The position numbers and the translations under genes are program-made. A DNA stretch of 64,000 bases from Agriotes lineatus (lineage: Eukaryota > Arthropoda > Insecta > Coleoptera > Elateridae), in NCBI GenBank assembly GCA_940337035.1, contig CALNHX010000281.1:124001-188000 (forward strand), given 5' to 3'. The notes beneath the pieces are model-generated. The model made no database searches. It was not told the origin of the DNA and was given only the letters and a program-made list of their open reading frames with translations. Each line of letters starts with the position of its first letter. Position 1 is the stretch's first letter. Positions 34,102-45,883 of the stretch are shown here, piece after piece.

Positions 34102-35169
34102 CACTTCTCCAATAAATTAACGCACCAAAAAAAGGTAGCCAAAAGTTTAAAGTTAATTATTGTCGAAACCACTTATCCGATTTGGACGATTTTTTTTTGA
34201 ATGACACGTCGTCTCTTTCAGAAAGTTAGTGTACTACTCTATTCGTATAGAAACTGATTTTTTTATAAATACCGGGTGTAACAATTATAACGTATTTTTT
34301 CCATAAAATGTATAACACCCTGTGGAGTTCAACAGCTACAATATCAAGTTATAATTCAAAGCAAACTCTAGCCTTATCTTTTTATAACATTTTGTTTTTT
34401 TATTCACTCTTTTATCTTAGCTACTGCAAGAGAAACACAATTTTATAGCATAACATGTTTTTATTGACTTTAATTTGCATTAAATTTACTAAAGTAGCAG
34501 GCTATGGAGAAACAGAAAGAAACAGTAATTGTCATCAGATAAATACAACTGTCAAAAAGCAGTAGTTGATAGAAGTGTGTTTTCGGTGTTAGTCCTTAAC
34601 GTTTTTTTTGCAAAATCTTTAATTTTCTCAGTATGCAACGTGAAACACGAAATCTTATTCGCGAAGAATGTGATCAAGCATTAGTTCTGTTTCAGGAAGG
34701 TTAGAAGTTATTCTGGCCAGAGGCGAAAATACTCGCTAATGAGACTTTCGTTTACCTTTTTTCTTTACATTTTGTTTCTTTTGTTGTTGTTGTTAAATTA
34801 GGTCTCCATTAACACATGTTATGCTATAAAATTGTGTTTCTTTTGCAGTAGCTAAGATAAAAGAGTAAATCAAAAAACAAAATGTTATAAAAAGATAAGG
34901 CTAGAGTTTGCTATGAATTATAACTTGATATTGTAGCTGTTGAACTCCACAGGGTGTTATACATTTTATGGAAAAACACGTTATAATTGTTACACCCGGT
35001 ATTTATAAAAAAATTAGTTTCTATGCGAATAGAGTAGTACAATAACTTCCTGAAAGAGACGACGTGTCATTCAAAAAAAAATCGTCCAAATCGGATAAGT
35101 GGTTTCGACAATAATTAACTTTAAACTTTTGGCTACTTTTTTTTGGTGCGTTAATTTATTGGAGAAGTG
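34102..35169. mobile_element. Tc1/mariner-group deletion derivative with ~360-bp terminal repeats
   Basis: CACTTCTCCAATAAATTAAC starts at 34102 and is inverted at the right end (35169), flanked by TA on both sides. The inverted repeats run about 360 bp (34102-34460 against 34813-35169) with few mismatches. The central 350 bp keep only the transposase beginning: ATG at 34633, reading MQRETRNLIREECDQALVLF, then a stop at 34702. That pattern (N-terminal LTREE.AQAV) is of Tc1-like transposases. Most of the gene has been deleted. Confidence 0.88.
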
Positions 35170-35171
35170 TA

Positions 35172-37116
35172 TTATTTAGTTTTTTTAATTTTTAAAGGCC
35201 CCGGTCGGTAGATGTTGACGTCTCCATAAGAGTCTTTATGCTCAATGTTAACTTGGAAGTCATTGCTCCTGAGACTCGGAACTTCCATTGATGAAATGTC
35301 CTCATCTTCGTCCCCACTCTCGATGTTAACTTCTGGTCCATTTTTGCATGATTGACCATTACACAGAATCCACACGGAATAGATCACTTCATCCCACTTT
35401 TTCTGCAGCCACATGCTCCTCCGCCGCATCCTTTTTTACAATGGCATGCAATTAATTTTAATAAAGTCTCGGGTGCTGGATTCTCTGTCATTGTTACTGG
35501 AGTGAGCCCATTCGTGCCAACTTTTCAGCCCCAGTCTCGTGAATTTTTTTCAATTACATACATACCACTGTTGGGCCTGGGGATACGTCCTAAATGCGTG
35601 ATACCGTGCAGCGTCCTTCGTTGGTGGCAAAGAAGCAAAATTAAATGTGTTTCTTCCACTTAATTTTGCGAAATATTGATAACGGGCTTCTTCCAAGGTA
35701 TTTTTTTCCATGTCGCCATCATACAAAGCAATGAGAAAGCGTGCTCCAGCATCTGCGATATCATCTGGTTTGGCATCGTGATGTTTGAATATGCCTATAG
35801 TGTCATTGAGTCTTGTGCTTTTCTGGACAGGAGAACAAAATTTTGTTGTAGACGGGCGACGTTGTGTCGCAGCCACTAAACGCATGGAGAAACAAAATAT
35901 ATTCAGCTGCTTTTTTATATTTAAAACTATTCGCAGAATACAGTCTTTCAACAGTTTTACCTCCCCCAGGTTTGCGAAGATAGATGTTGCTTTGGGATGT
36001 TGCTAATGCTGTCAGCAGAACTAGAAGATCGACGTCTTCTCCAATGATAAAAACAGCATCAAATGTTGAGGATAAAGAAATCGCCGTGTTGACAATCAAC
36101 AATCAACAACATTTTCAAAGATTGTGGAATTACAGAAATTACCTCATTTTAAAAACCGTCCGATTGTGTATATTCTGACATGCCGTAGTCCTGTGAACGG
36201 ATATCCGCCAAAATAATAGCAGCTGCTTTTTTAACAATTCGGACCCGTTCTTCTTCAGGATTAGACTTTTTCGTTGTATATCACTTGTCCGACAGAAGTT
36301 TGTATCCCGTGTCACGGAAGCAGATGATAGACGACTGGTTATTTTTCTCGATGATAAGTGTATATCCTCTTCATACTTCTTCATAAGACGAGATTTTACG
36401 GTTCTCGGATCCGGGCAGTACTCTCCTTCAATTTGGTTCATGAGTTCATCAAGGGAGAATTGACATTCTTCGAAATTTTCGGCAAGGTATGAAAAGATAT
36501 ACCTACTCCATCGCTTCGTCAACGTTCGTCAAGGGTTGATATCCTCTTTTATGCCCGGACAGTACACGATAATACAGCCGCAACTGACACGAAGAATGGT
36601 ATCTTCCATCCACAGCAACTAAGTCCGACACATGTTCAATGCGCTCTATTATTTGCCGTCCCCATCCATCACCGCGTTCTTCAGCTACCTTTAAAATCGT
36701 ATCTTTCACTTCCAATTTTTCTACCAGAAAAGTTATATCTCGATCCGCTAACCTTGTTTTCATCTGTGTATTTAAAAAATCTGATGTAATTTCTTCACTA
36801 CACCGAAACTATAGTGTTTTTTAAAATTGAAACTCGGGATAATAGATGGACGTGAAGTTGGCGGCACTGGAGCTGGTCCTTTAACTATTTTACAAAGATA
36901 CGCGGCAATCAATTTCTCGTTGTTATAGCTCTTTTGACATGCGACATGCACAGATATTAAAGATAACGTTTTCAAAATGCGCACATGTTCTTCATTGCCC
37001 CGTTTCTCGCTCGATTTGAGAAGAGCCCGCACGCCTCTCGCTTTCACAACAACTGAGTCACCTTCATTTAAACTTTTCTCACAAATAAAACAGAAATTAA
37101 CTTCGGGATTTGCCAT
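35172..37116 (-). pseudogene. Decayed HAFSGCDTTS-family gene (dispersed arthropod gene)
   Basis: The minus strand carries in order: MANPEVNFCFICEKSLNEGD (start about 37116); VKARGVRALLKSS; WGRQIIERIEHVSDLVAVDGRYHSSC; SLDELMNQIEGEYCPDPRTV; FIIGEDVDLLVLLTAL (about 36050); HAFSGCDTTS (about 35850); GARFLIALYDGD; FNFASLPPTKDAARYHAFR; and a cysteine-rich tail CHCKKGCG...CGCRKSG, CNGQSCKN. The order is that of a large repeated family of intron-poor genes in arthropods. Several frameshifts and a TGA in the cysteine tail break it. Function unknown; the GEDVDLLVLL block suggests a nuclease-like (PIN-type) fold, which is inference. Confidence 0.8.
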
Positions 37117-37748
37117 AGCAAAACGCAAGTCAACTACGTACATCCACATAACATTTAATTTAAGTGACTTTATAGTTGCATTCATATATTCAGAACTATT
37201 CCATAGCTATACTAGATGAAAATAATTTTTGATCATACTTTATATTCCACTGTAGAACGTTATTTTGATGTATACAAATATTACAAACAATATAGTGTAA
37301 GTTGGTCTTACAAATTGTACCATCAAAGATAAAGTTTAGCGATATTTTGGAGAAATGTTCAACCTTCAGCCGCTGTTACATATTACACTTACAATAGAAA
37401 TTAATATACAAAAAATGTCAACAATCTTGTCTCCTTTAACTTTATATTGAATTTTTTTGACGTTGGATCAACCGCTGCCGAGCTAGTTGGAAAAAACCAG
37501 TTTTTAGCACCTTTAATCCATGATGGCGGCTCGCGCGGCGCCCCTCCAAGGTCAAAAACTTGGATTTTTTTATCAGGATCCCGACCTGAACAACATATAT
37601 AAAAACCGTTCATACTCCACTTTTTGTTGAGCAAAGGCATTTTTTCGTCTCTACAGACTGAACTACAAGGGAAGCGCCAAAATTTCCGGGCCTGATATAG
37701 ATCCAGGTAGCGCAGCCTGTCAAAATTTTGGTAACACATTGATTTAAG

Positions 37749-38813
37749 TAGTGATGGGCAGAATCGAATACTTTTCAGAATCGAATTCATGGCATTCGAA
37801 TACTTTTGAGAATCGAATGTTTTGAGAATCGAATGCAAGCAATTTTGAGAATCGAATGCAAGCAATTCCAATGCAAAATCGGACTCGAATTCAGATTCGA
37901 GTTGTGTGCTCGCTCTCGTACTGGGGCAGTGGTGACGTGTGACCTCGGCTGGGCGACATGCAACACCAGAGATAACGAGACGCTGTACGTGCACAAAGCA
38001 AAAATAAAAAATTCTTTTGATTGTCGGAGGTTCAGCTTACCATATTAATAACGTATATTTGTTTTGAAATACGTATATGTTAAATTTATAGTACCGAAAA
38101 TGAATATGAGAAAAGGACTGTTTATAAAATAGTTGTTTTTATTGTTGTTACGGGTCTATATGTATTTCTTTAAAATAAATTATTAAGACGACCCCAGCGT
38201 TTGTTTCTCTTTCCCTTCGATGTATCTGTTTAAATTTTTAGTAGATTTAGTTGCTTTTATGATTTTGGTGGTGTTATATCGTTTGAGTGTGCAGTCTTCA
38301 GTCTGTGTGGTAATATTTTAAGTTTATATTTAATTCTGTAGTCTATATTTAACTAGAAACACTTCAGCACCAACTATTCAAGTGAGACCTGCATAAAAAA
38401 CGGCGTTTGAGAGTTGATTCCATTCCTGCCTTTTATGGAAATCAAAATACTTATTATATGTAATAATGTCTATCTAAAGTCGAAACTTTCGGAATGGCAA
38501 CGGGCAGTTCTCTGTGCATTTATATAGTTGCTTTCGGAGCGAGTTTGCCGCGGCGGGCATTCTTTCAACTCCTATGATACGCAGAGCTGTGCTAGCTAAA
38601 ACTGAAACGATTCGAGTGCGAATCGGATAAGAATCGAGATCACGCCGAATTCAGCATTCGAATCGGAATCGAGATCAAGCCCGGCGAGATTTACAAACAC
38701 CGATTAAGTATTCGATTCGAAGCATTCGAATACACTCAAAAGAATCGAATGCATTCGAGATCTTGCAAGAATCGAATACTGTAGTAATTTGCATTCGAAT
38801 AGTCCCATCACTA
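37749..38813. mobile_element. hAT MITE with AATCGAAT subterminal repeats
   Basis: The ends TAGTGATGGG and CCCATCACTA are inverted. Both subterminal regions (37760-37900 and 38600-38800) are packed with copies of GAATCGAATGC-like words in both orientations, typical of hAT transposase binding arrays. TTTAAG flanks both sides (GATTTAAG and GTTTAAGT), an imperfect 8-bp target duplication. It is 1065 bp with no transposase seen. Confidence 0.85.
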
Positions 38814-38896
38814 GTTTAAGTCTTATTAGCCTTGGAAAAAACAAAAATGGATTTTATGTCAATTAGTTTTCTTATAACTGACACTCGTTCATCACG

Positions 38897-39930
38897 ATGT
38901 CAGAAGTCACGAAAATTGGGTATCGAGCTGTTATCAAATTCCTTATTCGAGAAGGTATTTCTCCTCAAAAGCATCAAAGATCGGCTGGATGGGGTGTACG
39001 GGGTAAATTCCCCGTCTTATTCTGTGGTAAAAGATTGGTCAAAACGGTTTCGAATGGGGCAGGAATCCTTGAAAGATGCCGCAAGAACAGGAAGAACGGT
39101 GGAAGTGGTGACGGACAACAAGATTGCCCTTGTTGAGGATCTCCTATTAAGCGCTCAATGCTTGAAGGTGAAAGAAATATCAAAAATGGGGCTTTCAGAT
39201 ACAAGCATTCACCGAATCCTCCACGATCATTTAGGCATGAATAAAGTCAGTGCAAGGTGGGTCTCCAAACATCTCTCAGCAGTTCAGCGCCAGCGTCGTG
39301 TTGAATGTGCTCAATCCTTTTTGAAGAAAACCCTGTGGACGTGTTGAAGACAATTGTCACAGGGGATGAAACTATGGTTCTTTACTATGATCCTTTGTCC
39401 AAAAGGGAGTCGATGGAATGGAGACAAAAAGGAGAAGCACCGCCAAGAAAGTTCAGGGTCCATCAGTCGACAAAAAAGGGGATGGCTACGATTTTTTGGG
39501 ATTGAGAGAGCATTCTTCTCGTAGACTTTAAAGAACGCAATACCACAGTCAACGGGGCATATTATGCAGCACTCCTGCACAAATTACGACAAAACATTCG
39601 GGAGAAAAGACGTGGGAAACTAACCAGAGGCGTGCGTTTGCTGCACGATAATGCATCCGTGCACACTGCTGGAATTGCGCAATTCGTGACTGCGGTTTCA
39701 AACAAATCGATCAACCTCCGTATAGTCCAGATATGCCTCCAGTGACTATTACCTGTTTGGAGATTTGAAAAAGAACCTTCGCGGGCGCCATTTCAGTGAC
39801 GATGAAGAGGTGAAGGCTGCAGTTTGGGCACATTCTGAAGACAAACCGAAGGAATATTTTTTTAAGGGTATTGAATTGTTGCTGAAACGATGTAATAAGT
39901 GTATTGATGTCAGGGGGGGAATATATTGAA
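38897..39930 (+). pseudogene. mariner transposase, frameshifted
   Basis: Plus-strand pieces in three frames: MSEVTKIGYRAVIKFL (38897); GVYGVNSPSYSVVKDWSKRF and VKEISKMGLSDTSIHRILHD (HTH region); VTGDET (first catalytic Asp, about 39365); SKRESMEWRQKG; LLHDNASVHTA (second Asp, about 39650); PPYSPDMPP (third Asp, about 39728); DLKKNLRGRHFSDDEEV. The DD34D arrangement of mariner is recognisable. At least three frameshifts or stops exist, so it is inactive. Confidence 0.9.
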
Positions 39931-40009
39931 AAATAAAATTTAATTGTGAGTCTACCTCGTTTCTTTCATAGTCAGGCCGGGAAATTTTGGCGCTTCCCTC
40001 GTATATTTG

Positions 40010-40700
40010 CAGTAAGTACATTACAGATTACAATACCTACGGTAAAAATATAATTTAAAACAGCTTCATTCGACGACATTGGCTCATAATAATTATTTAT
40101 TCATTTGAATTTGCTTATTTTAAACGATGTACCAGTATAGGGTTATACTGCCGTACAAGTGTTAAAGGCGTTAAGTCCAGAAAATTACGTTTTTGAGTGA
40201 GGAATTGAACTAAACGGCCAAAATCCGATAACATTTAAACGGCGTAAAACACATAAATAAAATGTACCTAATTACAAAATTTCATGCCTGGTTAACGCAT
40301 TGAACATTTTGTAAATTATCCATTCGTTGTCGCCCTCTTGCCTTATAATGCTCATATGCTCCTTCTCTATACTGGCAACTAGGGCATAATTTTGCTACTA
40401 CGAAAAATTGTATTTGTAAAATCTTGATAAAATAAGGTCATTTATGCATTAATTTGCGGGCGTAAATAGTGCTTTTTGCGCCCGAAGGCCTAAAAAACCA
40501 GCATCACATAAGCAACCAACAATAATTTGATTTTTGAGAATGGATCGTGCCATATATTTTTTCAAAGCTTTAAGGTGGATTTTACCAAAAATCTTATGCT
40601 ATTATCTAATTCAGTGGGATAAGTAACTTATTACGTCACTCATTTAACACTATTTCTGTTATGTAATGCAGCTCATTACAACCACTAATGAATGACATTT
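40010..40700. other. Unassigned AT-rich stretch
   Basis: No domain, RNA gene or clear repeat recognised between the mariner end and the next inverted-repeat element. Confidence 0.4.
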
Positions 40701-40706
40701 GCCTAC

Positions 40707-40973
40707 TAAAATATTTTATCTACGACAGTGTGTAAAATAGACTTTTAGTTGGCACTTTTAAGTCTGTAAAACGACTGTTTAATAACATGTTTTCATTAGA
40801 TTACGTCGTCAGTGGTAACGTGTTTAAAAGATTTCATTAGGCACGTTTTCAGTAGCAACGTGTTTTAAAATTTTTAAAACACGCTAAATTACGACCGGTT
40901 GCTGGTAATCCTAATTTACATTTTTTTTCTATATTTACCGTGTTTTCTAGATTCTATCGTAGATAAAATATTG
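40707..40973. mobile_element. Inverted-repeat element, about 270 bp
   Basis: AAAATATTTTATCTACGACA near 40707 is inverted as CTATCGTAGATAAAATATT near 40952. Inside are repeated AACGTGTTT/AAAACACG words (40815-40890). Non-coding. It is directly followed by a GC-cored hairpin. Confidence 0.6.
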
Positions 40974-41091
40974 TACGATACACATGCGCAAAGCATCTTT
41001 AGTCACTCGCGGGGCTTAAAACGCTCGCTCACTCGCGTTTTAACTCTCTCCTACTCGTGCCTAAAGAGTAGCTTTACGCACTTGTATCGTA
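40974..41091. repeat. GC-cored hairpin element
   Basis: TACGATACACATGCGCAAAG pairs imperfectly with CTTTACGCACTTGTATCGTA. The core is CACTCGCGGGG..AACGCTCGCTCACTCGCG. Same architecture as the elements at 16079, 41097, 50919, 51187 and 51577. Confidence 0.65.
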
Positions 41092-41096
41092 AATTA

Positions 41097-41227
41097 CTAG
41101 TACAAACCGTATGCGAAGAAGCTTAATCCGCGCATATGAAGGCATTCGCTCGCTAGCGCTCGCTCATGCTTCAACACAGCGCTCATGCGGGGAACATCGC
41201 TTTCCTGCATTTGGTTTGTAAATTACT
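41097..41227. repeat. GC-cored hairpin element, adjacent copy
   Basis: GTACAAACCGTATGCG pairs imperfectly with CTGCATTTGGTTTGTAAATT. The core is CATTCGCTCGCTAGCGCTCGCTCATGC. It lies immediately beside the 40974-41091 hairpin. Confidence 0.55.
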
Positions 41228-41229
41228 AT

Positions 41230-42197
41230 TGCATGTTCAGATATAATGACTAATTTTAGGATGGTATCCATACATGAATATGTAAAAAAATAAATATGAT
41301 ATAGTGGGACTACTTTTAAGTATTGTCGTTTAACCTGTAACCTGATGTACCAAACAAGTTATGTCTTTTTATGTCTTTGTTGCCAAGTATAAAGTCCTAA
41401 CCTCAATTTTTCGTAAATAAAACACACTAGTGCTTCGTCAGAATTGAAAGTAATTTTTTGTAATAAATTAATTATATTAGGTATTACTTGTCATTTTTCA
41501 TGGTTCAAATGAAAGGTAAATTAAACAACAATTTTGTTATTGCATTTTACGTTAGTAACCTAATCGCTACATACAGGGTGTTGTGTGATACGTTGCAGGC
41601 CTTTACAACTAATAACAAATTTCAATAATTATTTAATTTTTGAGTTATATAAAAAGTTGTGGACCTTCAATATTAGCAGCTGCGGTTGCATTTTCTATAT
41701 TTGAGGTAGAAGTACATGATTTACGTTCCTCCTATCCAAAAATAATTTGTTAATTACCCTGCAACTAAAAGATTCTATTTATATGCAAAATGTTGCAAGT
41801 CCCTTTTTATTAAAAATGTAAAGAAAACGTTATAATAACATCTTGCAACAATGCGGAAAAATTTCACGGCACTTTTACCTTTAAGCATTTCATATGTACA
41901 CACCAATAACTTAACTGGAGCTGAGTATTGGAAATTGGAATGCAGTTTATAAGAAAGAACTCTACGCACCCTCAAGAAGATAGTAATGTCACGTCAGATG
42001 GATTTTTTATTAATTTATTTTAACGCACAATAACTATTTAATAGTCTGCAGATGACAGAGACGTAGAATTTATTCAGTCGTTGCAAGATAAGAAGTTGCT
42101 CCATACAAGAACGTTTTGAATTTGAAATTCTGAAATGAGCTACAAGTTGAGCAAAAGAATGAAATGTCCGTATTGGAGGTGCAACAAAAGAAATTAC
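41230..42197. other. Unassigned AT-rich stretch
   Basis: No gene or repeat recognised up to the target-site duplication of the Jockey element. Confidence 0.4.
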
Positions 42198-42438
42198 AGA
42201 AAAAGGGAAGAAGTTGCCGTTCTACTCAGTGGCGTAACAAGACGGTTTGGCGCCGGTGTGCAAGAATAAATGATAGCCGCTGTAGACAAGAAGTTTCAGA
42301 AAAAAGAGGGAGGGGGTAATTTTTGGTCATGCAACACTTTCAATTTAAAAAAAATAATAAGGTCTTTCCTTAATATGAAAGGTGACTTACTGCAAAATAA
42401 AAAACATTTAGATGTTTCAATCTTTTATTAAATATAAC

Positions 42439-42890
42439 ATAATAATAATAATAATAATAATCTCATTATTCTCTATTGGGACATACGGTATATTCTCCCA
42501 GTTGTCATTTTCCTTTGCTATTTGGCCCAGTTCTGCTATAGCCTTTCCTGTCTCTCGTTTTACAGTTCTTTTCCACGTTTTTCGCGGGCGTCCTCTGTTT
42601 CTGAATCCGTAAAGATCCCAATCAAAACTTTAGTTTTATTTTTGGGCAAAGTATGCCCTAACCATCCACATTTTCTTCACCTAATTTCTATATTTATGTC
42701 CACCTGATTTGTTCGGTCCCAAATATTTATGTAGAAATAATGACTTGCCACCAAACACCTATTTACTTACACCTGCAATTTCTACTTTACCAATTCTGTA
42801 ACCGTCCACGTTTCCGACTCATAAAGTAGAACAGGTTTTACCATTAAATCAAACACTCGCGAAATATAACATGAAACATAAAAATACAAA
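42439..42890 (-). mobile_element. LINE 3' scrap nested in hAT
   Basis: A (TAA)n tract lies at 42439-42462. On the minus strand follow FDLMVKPVLLYESETWT, then RNRGRPRKTWKRTVKRE and IAELGQIAKENDNW. This is a C-terminal pattern common in insect LINEs of the RTE/CR1 type (GRPR.TW.RTVE.E ... W). Two stops interrupt it. It is a different family from LINE family A. Confidence 0.75.
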
Positions 42891-42910
42891 AATAGAAACC
42901 ACGTAAAAGG

Positions 42911-44496
42911 TGTAACGCTAGCTTCCGTTTGAATTTCATTAATTCAATATTAAATAATATATGCATATTTAAACGTCGCCGACCTTTAGCGTTATCAAAA
43001 AACACGGCGTGTCAATGTCCCAGAAGATAAGCCAGCGCGGGCCAAGCCGCACCCAGAGATAACGGGAGGCACACAAAGGCGAGCCGCGCGCCGTTCCTCC
43101 CCCACCTATGAACATCCAAAGCCGTATAAAAGCAGTTGCAGAGCTCATTTAGATAGATTTTCTACCGAGATTTTTCTAGATCCCGATTCCCGATCCCGAT
43201 CCCGAAGCTTGAGCTTGGCTCAGGTTTACCCGTCCTGTCCGAAGAGATTACAGATTTTCCATACAGATTTTCCAGACTGATTTCCCCAGTCCGACTCCCG
43301 TTCCCGATCATCCCTTCCTGTGTTCCTGTCCGGTACGAAGAGATTACAGAGATTTTCATTCCAATAGGTCGTCCTTCCAGAGAGTTCCTCCGCTGACTCT
43401 ACCAGTACCTGGGGAACCGTTCCGAGGTTGGGTTTAATTCAGTGGTCCCAAAAGGACGTCTGAAAAGCCAGCTAATTTCCCTGTGAAAAACCTGAAGTTG
43501 AGTTTAATTCAGTGATTCCGAAAGGACGTCTGAAACGCCAGCTAATTTTCCTGTGAAAAACCTGAAGTAGAGTTTAATTCAGTGGTTCCGAAAGGACGTC
43601 TGAAACGCCAGCGAATTTCCCTGTGAAAAACCTGAAGTTGAGTTTAATTCAGTGGTTCCGAAAAGACGCCTGAAACGCCGGCTAGCTTCCCTGTAAAATC
43701 CCGTACCGAAATCCGTTTGCAAACCAGCAATAAATAACGTAATGTTTAAATCCCAGCTTCCCTAGTATTTTAAATTTGGCACTTCGCTATACAAGCAGAA
43801 TTAAAAGCTACAAGCTATCTAAATAAAATTTACCTGTATTAACTATTGAGATTTGCAGCAGCCGACTTGCCTGGGAACCCCAGGGGCTTGGCCCACATCC
43901 CCGCCAAAGAACACACCTGGAGGTGTCAAGGTTAACAACCTCGAAAATCAGGTCGTTTTGGTAAATCAACTTCCGACCGAAGCCCCGCCGTGGGGCGAAT
44001 CTCTCGAAGTGTTTTAACAACAAACTGTAGTTACACAAATAGGGTGAGAACTCGCGTTAACAATCTTAATCTGTTATTTATTTACAGTAGTCGAAATCCG
44101 CCGAACGAAAAATTGACAGATCTCACGCAGACGCGTCGATCGACTCCGAGCAAGAAATCCGACCGCGCACGACACTCCCGAAGCGGAACGCCTTCGACGA
44201 CGGCAGGTACCCCCAGCACGGATATAAAGCTGGTTGCAGAAGTTGCAGGAACCAGCGACGTTATTTCATTACACGAATGTTAACTTTATTCAATATACAT
44301 CTCATTTTCCTTATTACACGAATATTTAATTTTGTATCATAGCTAAACAAAATAAATTGTTATACAGGATACTCCATTGGTGTATTTTGCTTATTTGTGG
44401 TTTATCTGAGCGAACGATTGAACTCTTCTCCGATATATGAGCTATCCCGTGGTAGATAAATATTTATACCCTTATAAAGAAGGGTTGGGTGTTACA
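42911..44496 (+). mobile_element. Solo LTR, 1.6 kb, nested in hAT
   Basis: Starts TGTAACGC and ends GTGTTACA (TG..CA with a short inverted terminus), flanked by AAGG on both sides (42907-42910, 44497-44500), a 4-bp target duplication as in Gypsy elements. A promoter is visible: GTATAAAAGCAGTTGCAGAG near 43124. GC-rich, unlike its surroundings. Four tandem 70-bp units occupy 43432-43712. No internal retrotransposon genes, so it is probably a recombined solo LTR. Confidence 0.85.
43432..43712. repeat. 70-bp tandem repeat, four units
   Basis: Units begin with GTTTAATTCAGTG at 43432, 43502, 43572 and 43642. They share AAAGGACGTCTGAAACGCCA and CCCTGTGAAAAACCTGAAG. Spacing is exactly 70 bp. They lie downstream of the LTR promoter. 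Confidence 0.95.
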
Positions 44497-44589
44497 AAGG
44501 AGTACAAATTTAAATAATTCACAAGAAAAATAAAATTTATAGATATATAAATATATAGGTATAGCACTTTAATTAAACTCTCTTTTGCG

Positions 44590-45006
44590 AGACTTTGTTA
44601 AAGCTAACACATTTATCAGTGAATTAAAACCAAGGGTACTGGTTCTTACTTTCTCGATACTCAGTAATGCAAAACTCTAGGCGTATTTGGCTCATCTTAC
44701 TTAGCAAAAAGTTTTTAATAATATTTAATTTAGAAAAAGATCTCTCAGTGAAGGCTGTAGTGACGCGATATAAGCTGTATACAAATCTGGAAAGCCAGTC
44801 AATGATGTGTAATTAGACAGACATTTTTCTCCCACTTCCTTCACTGATAAGCAAGATTTAATACTAGTTGTGTACGAAGATCGAAATTGTACAATTTGCT
44901 TTAGTAAGCCGCCATCGAGATCAGTTTCATACGTATTTTGAAGTAATTTGGCACTCTCTATTACCTCTGTATCCGAGGCAATCGCCAGAAATTTCCGGTT
45001 TAACAC
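44590..45006 (-). pseudogene. hAT transposase C-terminus
   Basis: The minus strand reads AKLLQNTYETDLDGGLLKQIVQF, then (after a one-base shift near 44740) ERSFSKLNIIKNFL and SKMSQIRLE. It is the C-terminal dimerisation domain of hAT transposases of the zinc-finger MYM-type/52-kDa-repressor kind. Frameshift and missing N-terminal half mean it is inactive. Confidence 0.85.
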
Positions 45007-45395
45007 TTTGAATTTATAGTATGTTACTATGCACTATGCACCATGAAATCTAGGAATTACAAACACACACTAGAGCTGGAACTTCTAATCTACTCAAAAG
45101 GAGAAAAGACTGTGCACTCAAAAGAGCCCAGTGGCGCTTTGAACCACTATTCTAGGAAAACTTTGATTTTCATTAAAAACTCCGTTACCGCGGCGCCTAT
45201 ATAGATTCGGCGCCGAGGTTCTTCGCACCCCCTGCACATATGATAGTTACGCCACTGGTTCTACTCTAGAAGTGTAAACTTGTGCTCGAGTGTGCTCGGT
45301 GACAAAGGCAAGATAAGTACGACCTTCGGATCAAATATTTATTCCGATTATTTCCTACATTTGCTATTTGTATTTTACGTTAAATAATTCAAATA

Positions 45396-45883
45396 TTGGC
45401 TGTCATGGCCAACTACAACAACCTTTATGAAGCCCAATCTGGACAAACAAACACTCCAATCTACATCAATCAAAATTCACCTATACAATACACGCCAATT
45501 AATCATGTGCCTAATTACTCACAACAAATAATGCACCCACAAATTCAACAACAGCAAATACCATACTGCAGTCAACCTCAACAAAATTACAACTCAAGGC
45601 CGCCCTCGATTAAATTATCCCGCACTGATAATGAATGGCAAATCGTCCAACATAATAAAAGATCACGCAGTCCTGAACTATCACCAAATAACAGTTCAGA
45701 ATACTGGTTAGGCACCACACCATCAACAAGCAACAGATTTGAAGCCCTAAATAATGAGGTTAATGAAGAAGAAATGCCAGCAGATGACCAGACCACAGAT
45801 AAGAGGAAAGAACCCAAACCGCCACCTATATTCGTTTATGGAGTTGAAAATATTAAACCTCTAATAACATTGCTGGATATCAT
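45396..45883 (+). pseudogene. Jockey ORF1, first part
   Basis: The open frame begins MAVMANYNNLYEAQ. It is rich in Gln, Asn and Pro (QIQQQQIPYCSQPQQNYN), with KRSRSPELSP and then PPPIFVYGVENIKPL, the start of the conserved gag-like core of Jockey ORF1. It is cut at 45884 by a hAT. Upstream 45266-45395 is the rest of the 5' UTR. Confidence 0.8.

Larger units (their letters stand above)
37666..40001 (+). mobile_element. mariner transposon interrupted by a hAT MITE
   Basis: Inverted ends CAAGGGAAGCGCCAAAATTT (37666) and the matching complement (ending 40001) are flanked by TA. Removing the nested hAT (37749-38813) leaves about 1.27 kb, the normal mariner length. The hAT sits in the 5' untranslated part, about 80 bp from the left end. 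The transposase ORF follows at 38897. Confidence 0.92.
42227..45257 (-). mobile_element. hAT transposon in the Jockey 5' UTR
   Basis: The ends CAGTGGCGTAAC (42227) and GTTACGCCACTG (ending 45257) are inverted. GTTCTACT stands on both sides (42219-42226 and 45258-45265), an exact 8-bp duplication. The 3-kb interior consists of the left end, a LINE scrap, a solo LTR and a minus-strand transposase C-terminus. The hAT itself was therefore shortened and invaded. Confidence 0.95.

Noticed and set aside
37401..37994. 197-residue minus-strand ORF
   Set aside because: It runs across the mariner end and the hAT subterminal array, so it is a chance composite.
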